Source: Desulfobacterales bacterium
Lineage (GTDB): Bacteria > Desulfobacterota > Desulfobacteria > Desulfobacterales > DAOWNP01
DNA length: 6,574 nucleotides
Reading direction: 5' to 3'
Assembly: GCA_030149595.1 (NCBI GenBank)
Contig: JASFBI010000110.1
Span: 1-6,574, forward strand
Notes under the pieces: generated by a model
The model's input: the letters and a program-made list of their open reading frames with translations, nothing else
Databases searched by the model: none
What the model was told of the DNA's origin: nothing
Shown here: one piece after another, positions 1-5,353 of the stretch
Layout: each line of letters opens with the position of its first letter
How positions within the stretch are numbered: position 1 is the stretch's first letter
Program-made: the position numbers and the translations under genes

Positions 1-21
1 GTTTTATGGCAGAAAATCATA

Positions 22-170
22 CTTGACAGGTTGTTACAAAACACTACTTTGTCCATTTTCTGCGTTAAAAAATCAATTTAATCCTCGGAATACAAAGGGT
101 ATACCTGCGGTTAAATTGATTTTTTTGCCTTGAACTTGAAAAAAATTTCATTCTGTAACAACTTGTCGAT
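22..170. repeat. Full-length palindromic intergenic repeat (MITE/REP-like), left copy
   Basis: The outer arms are 25-41 and 151-167. The second arm, reverse-complemented, matches the first at 15 of 17 positions (GACARGTTGTTACARAA). Nested inside is a second inverted pair at 67-93 and 99-125. The same outer-arm motif occurs again as an inverted pair at 1202-1218 and 1257-1273 on the other side of pdxA, so this is a repeated family and not a lone hairpin. The left strand of the element, 22-55, aligns with 1199-1232 at 27 of 34 positions, and nearly all differences are transitions. I see no flanking target-site duplication and no coding capacity. The right arm overlaps the 3' end of pdxA. From memory, repeats of this style are common between genes of Desulfobacterales; I could not check this. 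Confidence 0.7.
67..125. terminator. Bidirectional intrinsic-terminator-like hairpin downstream of pdxA
   Basis: A perfect 15-bp stem pairs 67-81 with 111-125. It continues with small bulges through 83-93 and 99-110 to a five-base loop at about 94-98. The stem begins with six A and ends in a run of T (120-126). It therefore looks like a hairpin plus U-tract for transcripts from either side. It lies 23 bp beyond the pdxA stop codon and would end pdxA transcription on the minus strand. It is also the central stem of the palindromic repeat, so the repeat may double as a terminator. Confidence 0.65.
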
Positions 171-1167
171 ATTTTAAGTTTTTTACCTGGGCAGCTGCCA
201 TTTTAACAGCAGATGCCAGACTGCTTGAATCTGCTCTGTTTTTCCCGGCTATATCATAAGCTGTTCCGTGGTCAACAGAGGTTCTTATTATTGGCAGCCC
301 GAGAGTTGTATTAACTCCATCTGAAAAATGTATCATTTTAAAAGGGATAAGCCCCTGATCATGATACATGCATACAACTGCATCAAAACGGCCTTTTGCT
401 GCATGATAAAATACAGTATCTGGTGGATGCGGACCTGATACATTAATGCCTCTGCTTGCAGCTGTCTGGATTGCAGGGCTGATAACTGTTGTTTCTTCGT
501 TTCCGAACATCTCTGATTCACCAGCATGGGGATTTAGTCCTGCAACAGCTATGTGCGGATTTTCTTTTCCGAATCTTGATATTAATGTGCTGTGTGTGGC
601 TATAATTGTTTCATAAATATTGTCATGGGTAAGGTTTTTGTGAACTTGTGCAAGGGGGATATGGATTGTTACCAGAACCACTTTAAGGTTTTTTCCGGCA
701 AGCATCATAAAAAATTTTTTTGTGCCTGTTAAATGGGCAAGCATTTCTGTGTGCCCTGAATATTTGCTGTTTGCCATTTTCATTGCAGCTTTATTAATGG
801 GGCATGTAACCATGGCATCAATTTTTTTTTCCATGGCAAGACCGGCAGCTGTAATAATAAATTTTTCCATGGCAAGGCTTGTATCAATTGTAGGAACTCC
901 CCATTTATGGCTGTTTGTACAAAGGTTTGATACGTTTAAAATATTTATATTTTTTTTGCTAAAGGATGTATCACATGAACCAGTTAGTGATATTAAATTA
1001 AACTTTTTATTCTGTTGTTTGCATACAAGGTTTAAAATATTAAGGTCGCCTATTATAATGATTTTAGCGTAGTTGTAAATAAAATGGTTTGTAACAGCTG
1101 ATAAAATAATTTCAGGCCCTATGCCCACAGGGTCGCCCATGGTTATTCCAATAATCGGGGTGTTCAT
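148..1167 (-). CDS. pdxA: 4-hydroxythreonine-4-phosphate dehydrogenase (PdxA)
   Basis: PdxA oxidises 4-phosphohydroxy-L-threonine with NAD(P)+; the product decarboxylates to 3-amino-2-oxopropyl phosphate, which PdxJ joins to deoxyxylulose phosphate to make pyridoxine phosphate. It is a cytoplasmic, metal-dependent homodimer. The 339 residues are of normal family length. Visible motifs are MGDPVGIGPE (10-19), TCPINK (121-126), YSGHTEML (136-143), LNPHAGESEMFGNEE (211-225), YHDQGLIPFK (268-277) and RTSVDHGTAYDIAGK (295-309). The three metal-binding histidines fall at 169, 214 and 269, a constant offset of three from E. coli H166, H211 and H266. An AGGA at 1177-1180 lies nine bases before the ATG and supports the start. 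The gene is transcribed away from dnaA as a single gene in view. The last residues (about YRQVVTE) are encoded inside the arm of a palindromic repeat, so the C-terminal tail may differ from relatives. Identification is secure; the tail is the only oddity. Confidence 0.96.
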   Translation of the reverse strand: MNTPIIGITMGDPVGIGPEIILSAVTNHFIYNYAKIIIIGDLNILNLVCKQQNKKFNLISLTGSCDTSFSKKNINILNVSNLCTNSHKWGVPTIDTSLAMEKFIITAAGLAMEKKIDAMVTCPINKAAMKMANSKYSGHTEMLAHLTGTKKFFMMLAGKNLKVVLVTIHIPLAQVHKNLTHDNIYETIIATHSTLISRFGKENPHIAVAGLNPHAGESEMFGNEETTVISPAIQTAASRGINVSGPHPPDTVFYHAAKGRFDAVVCMYHDQGLIPFKMIHFSDGVNTTLGLPIIRTSVDHGTAYDIAGKNRADSSSLASAVKMAAAQVKNLKYRQVVTE

Positions 1168-1176
1168 GTATTATTT

Positions 1177-1180
1177 TCCT
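1177..1180 (-). promoter_or_regulatory. Ribosome binding site of pdxA
   Basis: On the minus strand the sequence reads AGGA, nine bases before the ATG at 1165-1167. It is the clearest Shine-Dalgarno match for this gene and fixes the start just ahead of the MNTPIIGITMGDP N-terminus. Confidence 0.6.
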
Positions 1181-1198
1181 GTCTGAATTTAATCAGTG

Positions 1199-1273
1199 CT
1201 TAACAGGTTGTTATAAAACGTTGATTTATCCAGATTTGATCACTTTAAAAAAAACATTTCATAACAATCTGCT
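1199..1273. repeat. Internally deleted palindromic repeat, right copy, in the pdxA leader region
   Basis: The arms 1202-1218 and 1257-1273 match at 14 of 17 positions when one is reverse-complemented. They belong to the same family as the arms at 25-41 and 151-167. Two non-Watson-Crick positions sit at the same places in both copies: G29:T163 with G1207:T1268, and A39:C153 with A1215:C1260. The central hairpin seen in the left copy is missing, leaving a loop of about 38 bases. The element begins about 30 bp before the pdxA start, so a pdxA transcript starting upstream of it would carry this hairpin in its leader. The loop contains TTATCCAGA (1226-1234), one base from a consensus DnaA box. Confidence 0.65.
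1226..1234 (+). promoter_or_regulatory. Possible DnaA box, one mismatch
   Basis: TTATCCAGA differs from TTATCCACA at one base. It lies in the loop of the right palindromic repeat. In AT-rich DNA a single-mismatch hit is expected now and then by chance, so this is only a candidate. Confidence 0.25.
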
Positions 1274-1646
1274 GTAATTTTTTTTGATTAGATACTGTTT
1301 AATAAAAAAAAGTATTTATTAAACAATTAAATAATTAAACTATATATAAACGATAAAACTAATCAATGCCAATAATTTTAAAAATAAACTTTATAAACAT
1401 ATGGAATGGATTATTTTTTAATTTAAAACACTGCATTTTATTAACAATTTAGATCTTTTAATAAAGATGGAACTGTTTGTAAAAGATTGTATTAAATTAT
1501 CTTGTATCTATCTGTTATTATAAGGTATATTTGTATATCTTGTCTGCTTTGTAAAAAACAGGTAAAAAGGGTTAAAATGTTTTAAAAAAATATATAAAGG
1601 CAGGGGTTTAGATATATTTTGGATCATGTTAATAATTTTTTTTTTA

Positions 1647-1658
1647 AAAACCGGTTTT
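1647..1658. repeat. Perfect 12-bp palindrome AAAACCGGTTTT
   Basis: The palindrome is centred on CCGG and flanked by a ten-base T run (1636-1645) on the left and AAATTTTT on the right. With one bulged A the pairing extends by about three more base pairs. It stands out in the AT-rich gap. It could be a protein-binding site or a hairpin, and nothing nearby settles which. Confidence 0.4.
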
Positions 1659-1686
1659 AAATTTTTGAAAACATCCATGCACTTAT

Positions 1687-1695
1687 TGTTGATAA
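1687..1695 (-). promoter_or_regulatory. Possible DnaA box, one mismatch
   Basis: On the minus strand the sequence reads TTATCAACA, one base from TTATCCACA. It lies in the dnaA-pdxA gap, isolated from other candidate boxes. Confidence 0.22.
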
Positions 1696-1843
1696 TTTTG
1701 TTCAATTATTATGTATCTGCTTGAAATAAAAGCTAAATAGTTTATGAAAGCAGAATGGTGAGGGGTGAAGTTATGTACTAATTTATTAGGTCTAAATATA
1801 TATAATTATAGTAAAAACAGTGAAGTTCCTTGTTGTTTTATGA

Positions 1844-1885
1844 TTTTGTTAACATTAATAATCGGGTTTAGATAAATTAACAAAA
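1844..1885. repeat. Inverted repeat, 9-bp perfect arms
   Basis: TTTTGTTAA at 1844-1852 is matched by TTAACAAAA at 1877-1885, with 24 bases between. The arms are AT-rich, so a chance match is possible, but the symmetry is exact. Confidence 0.3.
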
Positions 1886-2043
1886 ATTATTTAAAAAATA
1901 AGAAAATGGGAGAAAACAGAAGTTTTAAAGAGGAAAGAAAATTACAAGAAAAATATTGATATTTTATAATTGCCTTTAAATGCTGTTTTTTTGATAGAAA
2001 TATAAATATGCTGTATTTAGTGATAGTTAAGAAATAATACAGA

Positions 2044-2060
2044 AAAATAGTTACTATTTT
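2044..2060. repeat. Perfect 8+1+8 palindrome
   Basis: AAAATAGT (2044-2051) and ACTATTTT (2053-2060) flank a single central T. The compact form with almost no loop is more like a binding site for a dimeric protein than an RNA hairpin. It lies about 440 bp before dnaA. Confidence 0.4.
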
Positions 2061-2219
2061 CAGTATGTTGAATACATGAAGGTGCTTTTTTGGAAAAAAA
2101 GGTAAAAGTCTTAAATTCAGAATTGACTATAAAACTCTAAAAATATAAATAAGAGAGCATAATTTTTTGATGTAAGTATTTAAAAAAAAGTAGTGCTTAG
2201 TTTAAGACGTTTCAAATCA

Positions 2220-2232
2220 ATATAGTCTATAT
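2220..2232. repeat. Perfect 6+1+6 palindrome ATATAG-T-CTATAT
   Basis: A compact operator-like symmetry that begins 21 bp before the hairpin at 2241-2258. It is AT-rich, which makes chance more likely, but it adds to a cluster of symmetrical sequences in 2040-2310. Confidence 0.3.
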
Positions 2233-2240
2233 AACATACA

Positions 2241-2258
2241 TGGCAGAATTATCTGCCA
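2241..2258. repeat. Hairpin or operator, TGGCAGA-atta-TCTGCCA
   Basis: Two perfect 7-bp arms (2241-2247 and 2252-2258) with a four-base loop. The arms are GC-richer than nearly everything around them, which makes the match less likely to be accidental. It could be an RNA stem-loop in a long dnaA leader or a palindromic protein site. No T tract follows, so it is not a standard terminator on the plus strand. Confidence 0.5.
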
Positions 2259-2269
2259 CAACGAAAATA

Positions 2270-2306
2270 GAAACTCTCATGATTACGATCTGTTGGACAG
2301 AGTTTC
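2270..2306. repeat. Second hairpin of the structured patch, GAAACTCT / AGAGTTTC arms
   Basis: Perfect 8-bp arms at 2270-2277 and 2299-2306 enclose 21 bases. The enclosed sequence contains CTGT-TGG-ACAG (2290-2300), a smaller competing stem that overlaps the right arm. It follows the hairpin at 2241-2258 by 11 bases. Two adjacent stems in a GC-richer island inside an AT-rich gap suggest a structured RNA or a composite regulatory site. I recognise no known RNA family. Confidence 0.4.
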
Positions 2307-2413
2307 ATATAAAAACTTTGTAGATTTAAATGAGGTTTGAATTTTAAGAAATTAAGCTGTTATGTTTTAAGTTCATAATATTTCTTTTAAAATTCTGAAA
2401 GCGTGTTGCTTTA

Positions 2414-2457
2414 AACAATCGTAGGTTACATCTTAACAATCGTAGGTTACATCTTAA
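2414..2457. repeat. Perfect tandem duplication of a 21-bp unit upstream of dnaA
   Basis: Bases 2414-2434 are repeated exactly at 2435-2455, and two more bases continue the period. The unit contains CAATCGTAGGTTACATC, whose GTAGGTTAC core is weakly palindromic. A period of 21 bp is two helical turns, so a protein bound to each unit would sit on the same face of the DNA. The second unit ends 47 bp before the dnaA start codon, in the promoter or leader. It may be paired operators for dnaA control or a recent slippage duplication. Confidence 0.7.
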
Positions 2458-2503
2458 TTTAAAAATCTTTTATTTATCTTTTAAAGAAAGAATTAGTGTT
2501 GCT

Positions 2504-3871
2504 ATGGAAAATTTATGGATAAAAGTCAAGAATTCAGTTAAAACTGCAATCCCTGAACACAGTTTTAAAATGTGGATAGAACCTATTGAAGTGCTAAAAT
2601 CCAGACAGAATAATTTTGTTTTGTCATGCCCTAATTTTTTTTCAAAAAAAAGAGTACTGGATCAGTATGGTGATTTGATTGAAAATGAAATTACTCGATT
2701 GTTTGGTAAACCATGCAAGCTTGAAATAGAAGTTTCTTCTGGTAAAAAAAAGAGTATTACAAAAAAAAGTAAATCTGTAAAAGCAAAAAAAAATCCGGCT
2801 GCAAAGCAACTTGCTTTGCCAAATTTTAATATTTGTCAAAGCAGCGGACGGATTCTTAGAAAGAACTTTACATTTGATCAGTTTATTGTAAGTCCGGGTA
2901 ATAAATTTGCATTTTCAGCTGCCCTTTCCCTTGCTTCACACAAGTTAGATAATCATAATGCTTTGTATCTGTTTTCTGATACAGGTATGGGGAAAAGTCA
3001 TTTGTCCCAGGCTGTAAGCCATCATATTTTGTCTAATTATCCTTCAGAGAGAGTTTACTATGCAACAGCAGAGGATTTTACAAATGAGATGGTCTCTTCT
3101 TTTAAAAACAATACGTTTGATCAGTTTAAAAATAAGTACAGACGTGAATGTGATGTTCTTTTGCTTGAAGATGTTCATTTTTTAACAGGTAAGGAGCGGA
3201 CGCAGGTTGAGCTTGCCACAGCTTTTGATTATCTGTTTGATGCTGAAAAGAAAATTATTTTCACAAGCAGCTATCTTCCTTCCGATATTCCTAAAATGAG
3301 TGATCAGCTGCGTTCAAGGCTCTCTTCAGGTATAATAACAAACATTGAAAAACCTGATTTTAAAACAAGATTTAAAATATTAAAACAAAAGGCTGGTTTG
3401 TCAAATTATAATTTGACAAATAATATTATGGAATATTTGGCAAGTGAGCTGTCAGATAATGTAAGGCAGCTTGAAAGCGGTCTTATAGGTATAGGTGCAA
3501 AATCTACGCTTCTTGATATTCCTGTTGACATGAAGCTTGCAGAGAGTGTTGTTCAAAACATAGCACGGAAAAAGAAAACAATAACGATAGATTATATTAA
3601 AAAAATTGTTTGTAAAAATTTTAATATAACAGTTAGTGATATTGTTTCAAAATCACGTAAACAGAAAATAGTAAGGCCAAGGCAGGTAGCTATTTTTCTG
3701 TCAAGAAAATTTACAGATCAGCCCCTTCAGGTTATAGGGAAAAATTTTAACAGAAAGCATGCAACAGCTATCCATTCTATTTCCACGGTTGAACGGGCAA
3801 TAAAGGAAAAAAAGGAAATAAAAGACCAGGTGGACTATATTTGTAATAAAATAGAAACAGAGATGATGTAA
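2504..3871 (+). CDS. dnaA: Chromosomal replication initiator protein DnaA, divergent type
   Basis: DnaA is the ATP-dependent cytoplasmic protein that binds and opens the chromosomal origin. At 455 residues it has normal length. Domain I is about 1-77 (LWIKVKNSVKTAIPEHSFKMW). A short lysine-rich domain II follows, about 78-120. The AAA+ domain, about 121-340, has Walker A SDTGMGKS (158-165), Walker B VLLLED (218-223), sensor I FTSSY (253-257), arginine-finger segment QLRSRL (268-273) and sensor II NVRQLE (319-324). Domain IV, about 356-455, has the basic VRPRQ (390-394) and recognition helix NRKHATAIHS (416-425). Against E. coli the first two P-loop glycines are S158 and D159, the first Walker B Asp is E222, R281 aligns with Q268, D433 aligns with K418, and T435 aligns with A420. 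The ATG start opens domain I correctly, though its ribosome site is weak (AAAGAAAGAA). Four runs of eight or nine A lie in the first 290 bases. An oxidase gene follows after 22 bp; dnaN does not. The reading frame is intact. Confidence 0.95.
   Translation: MENLWIKVKNSVKTAIPEHSFKMWIEPIEVLKSRQNNFVLSCPNFFSKKRVLDQYGDLIENEITRLFGKPCKLEIEVSSGKKKSITKKSKSVKAKKNPAAKQLALPNFNICQSSGRILRKNFTFDQFIVSPGNKFAFSAALSLASHKLDNHNALYLFSDTGMGKSHLSQAVSHHILSNYPSERVYYATAEDFTNEMVSSFKNNTFDQFKNKYRRECDVLLLEDVHFLTGKERTQVELATAFDYLFDAEKKIIFTSSYLPSDIPKMSDQLRSRLSSGIITNIEKPDFKTRFKILKQKAGLSNYNLTNNIMEYLASELSDNVRQLESGLIGIGAKSTLLDIPVDMKLAESVVQNIARKKKTITIDYIKKIVCKNFNITVSDIVSKSRKQKIVRPRQVAIFLSRKFTDQPLQVIGKNFNRKHATAIHSISTVERAIKEKKEIKDQVDYICNKIETEMM
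2514..2522 (-). promoter_or_regulatory. Possible DnaA box inside the start of dnaA, one mismatch
   Basis: On the minus strand it reads TTATCCATA, one base from TTATCCACA. It lies at codons 4-7 of dnaA, 57 bp from another single-mismatch box in the same orientation. It may serve autoregulation or be a by-product of coding for LWIK. Confidence 0.25.
2571..2579 (-). promoter_or_regulatory. Possible DnaA box inside dnaA domain I, one mismatch
   Basis: On the minus strand it reads CTATCCACA, which keeps the complete TATCCACA core. It is one of the closest matches to a DnaA box in the window. It encodes the conserved MWIEP of domain I, so coding constraint alone could explain it. Confidence 0.28.
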
Positions 3872-3879
3872 ATTTTATT

Positions 3880-3883
3880 AAGG
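3880..3883 (+). promoter_or_regulatory. Ribosome binding site that supports the TTG start of the FAD-linked oxidase
   Basis: AAGG lies ten bases before TTG at 3894 and within the 22-bp gap after the dnaA stop. The first in-frame ATG is 63 bases further in and would remove the usual N-terminal helix before YSYDSG, so TTG is the better start. Confidence 0.55.
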
Positions 3884-3893
3884 TACGTAATAA

Positions 3894-5273
3894 TTGAAAA
3901 AAAGTATATTAAACAGGTTAGAAGGTATTTCAGGAGATCTGTATTGTAAAACAGATATGGAAGACCGCCTCTGTTATTCATATGATTCAGGGTATATATC
4001 CAGGATTCCGGATGCAGTTCTTTTTCCTGCAAATACAGATGAAATTTCACAGATTTTAAAGCTTGCAAACAGGGAAAAATTCTCTGTTATTCCAAGGGGA
4101 GCAGGAACTGGTATGACAGGTGGTTCTGTACCTCTGTCTGATGGCGGCATTGTTCTCTCTTTGTTGCGCTTAAAAAATATTAAAAAGATTGATACAGATA
4201 ATTTTATATCTGTTGTGGAACCTGGTGTTGTTACTGGTGTGTTTCACAGGGAAGTTGAAAAGTTAAAACTTTTTTATCCTCCTGATCCTTCAAGCTCAAA
4301 TTTTTGTACTTTGGGTGGAAATGCTGCAGAGTGTGCAGGAGGTCCGCATGCTGTTAAGTATGGAGTGACAAAGGATTATGTGTTGGGGCTTGAGGTTGTT
4401 TTACCCACAGGCGAGATTATTCATACAGGAGTACAAACAGCAAAGGGTGTTGTGGGTTATGATTTAACAAAACTTATTGTTGGTTCCGAAGGAACATTGG
4501 GTGTAATTACAGAACTTACACTAAAACTTTTACCCCTTCCACCGTCAGTATCTACAATGACGGCTATGTTTGATAGTGTAGATGCTGCAGCATGTGCTGT
4601 ATCTGAAATTATCAGGCAGGGGGTTATTCCGAGAACCATAGAGTATATGGACAGGGCTTCCATTAAATGTGTTGAGAGATTTTTGGATTCCGGTATTGTT
4701 GAAAAAGCAGAAGCTCTTCTTATTATAGAGGTGGATGGTACAGTAAGGCAGACTAAAGAAGATATGCTTAATTTAAAAGAGCTCTGTTTTGATCAAAAAG
4801 CTGTTTTTGTAGAAACTGCAAAAAGCAAGGCTGAAGTTGAAAAACTGTGGAAGGCCCGTAAATCTATCTCATCATCACTTTTTTGTTATGGTCCTGATAA
4901 AATCAATGAAGATATAGTTGTACCCAGGAACAGGATTCCTGATATGGTTAAAAAGATTGAAGAGTTAAAAGATAAAAGCGGGCTTTATCTCGTAAGTTTT
5001 GGCCATGCTGGTGATGGCAATATACATTTTAATATTATGCTGGATAAAACAGATAAAACGGCTTTTAAAAAGGCTGAACTGATAATAGATGAACTTTTTG
5101 ACTATACTGTAAGACTTGGTGGTTCTATTTCAGGTGAACATGGCATAGGTATAACAAAACTGCCTTTTATTACAAAAGAGATAAACTCTGTAGAACTTGA
5201 TCTTATGAAGAAGATAAAAACTCTTTTTGATCCAAATAATATTCTTAATCCAGGTAAAATTTTTCCTTACTAA
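3894..5273 (+). CDS. FAD-linked 2-hydroxyacid dehydrogenase, GlcD / D-lactate dehydrogenase type
   Basis: This 459-residue protein belongs to the VAO/PCMH flavoprotein family with GlcD, D-lactate and D-2-hydroxyglutarate dehydrogenases. These oxidise a 2-hydroxyacid to the 2-oxoacid and pass electrons through FAD to a quinone, an Fe-S partner or an electron-transfer flavoprotein. The FAD-binding half shows PRGAGTGMTGG (67-77), DPSSSNFCTLGGNAAECAGG (131-150) and VGYDLTKLIVGSEGTLGVITE (187-207). The C-terminal half shows NEDIVVPRNRIP (338-349), GHAGDGNIH (370-378), GEHGIG (414-419) and the closing DPNNILNPGKIF (446-457). All expected motifs are present and the length is normal. There is no signal peptide or membrane segment, so it should be cytoplasmic or peripheral. 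No GlcE, GlcF, LutAB or lactate permease gene is next to it, so the substrate cannot be fixed; D-lactate or glycolate are the usual choices. It follows dnaA by 22 bp and is probably co-transcribed. The family call is firm, the substrate is not. Confidence 0.93.
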   Translation: MKKSILNRLEGISGDLYCKTDMEDRLCYSYDSGYISRIPDAVLFPANTDEISQILKLANREKFSVIPRGAGTGMTGGSVPLSDGGIVLSLLRLKNIKKIDTDNFISVVEPGVVTGVFHREVEKLKLFYPPDPSSSNFCTLGGNAAECAGGPHAVKYGVTKDYVLGLEVVLPTGEIIHTGVQTAKGVVGYDLTKLIVGSEGTLGVITELTLKLLPLPPSVSTMTAMFDSVDAAACAVSEIIRQGVIPRTIEYMDRASIKCVERFLDSGIVEKAEALLIIEVDGTVRQTKEDMLNLKELCFDQKAVFVETAKSKAEVEKLWKARKSISSSLFCYGPDKINEDIVVPRNRIPDMVKKIEELKDKSGLYLVSFGHAGDGNIHFNIMLDKTDKTAFKKAELIIDELFDYTVRLGGSISGEHGIGITKLPFITKEINSVELDLMKKIKTLFDPNNILNPGKIFPY

Positions 5274-5279
5274 ACCTTT

Positions 5280-5320
5280 TAAGTAACTAAATCATTTTCC
5301 CTGATAATTTAAGTTACTTA
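5280..5320. terminator. Hairpin between convergent transcription units
   Basis: Bases 5280-5292 pair with 5307-5320: TAAGTAACT against AGTTACTTA, then AAAT against ATTT past one bulged A. The stem begins seven bases after the oxidase stop codon and lies between two converging units, which is where a shared terminator is expected. Neither side has a clear T tract right after the stem, so it is not a textbook intrinsic terminator and may act as a 3'-end stabilising stem instead. Confidence 0.5.
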
Positions 5321-5353
5321 CAGGATTGGTCTCAGCCGTGGATAGGGGGAACG

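Larger units (their letters stand above)
1274..2503. other. Long gene-free AT-rich region between divergent pdxA and dnaA; possible oriC
   Basis: I see no credible coding region on either strand across this stretch; the only longish open frame is low-complexity and AT-driven. It must hold the promoters of dnaA and pdxA. Listed separately are palindromes, a two-hairpin patch and a 21-bp tandem duplication. A gene-free AT-rich region directly upstream of dnaA is a common place for a bacterial origin. However, no exact TTATCCACA is present, and only two single-mismatch boxes (1226-1234, 1687-1695) fall in the gap. I see no recognisable cluster of boxes. The origin assignment rests on position and base composition alone. 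Confidence 0.35.

Noticed and set aside
23..51. TTGACA in the left repeat arm as a promoter
   Set aside because: No acceptable -10 lies 16-18 bases downstream, and the TTGACA is not kept in the second copy, which reads TTAACA.
722..1072. A 116-codon plus-strand frame opposite pdxA
   Set aside because: It lies wholly antisense to a gene with all its family motifs and has no ribosome site or motif of its own.
1508..1705. A 65-codon open frame on the minus strand inside the gene-free gap
   Set aside because: The translation is dominated by Lys, Asn, Ile and Phe as expected from AT-rich DNA, it has no recognisable motif or ribosome site, and a palindrome crosses it.
2123..2149. Possible dnaA promoter: TTGACT followed by TATAAA
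   Set aside because: The spacer is only 15 bases and the DNA is so AT-rich that such pairs arise often; it is also more than 350 bp from the start codon.
2202..2260. A possible CRISPR repeat or leader, because of GTTTCAAATC and nearby palindromes
   Set aside because: There is only one copy, with no regular spacing, no spacers and no cas gene in the window.
2241..2306. A named riboswitch or 6S-type RNA in the structured patch
   Set aside because: The stems do not match a consensus I recognise, so only the hairpins themselves are reported.
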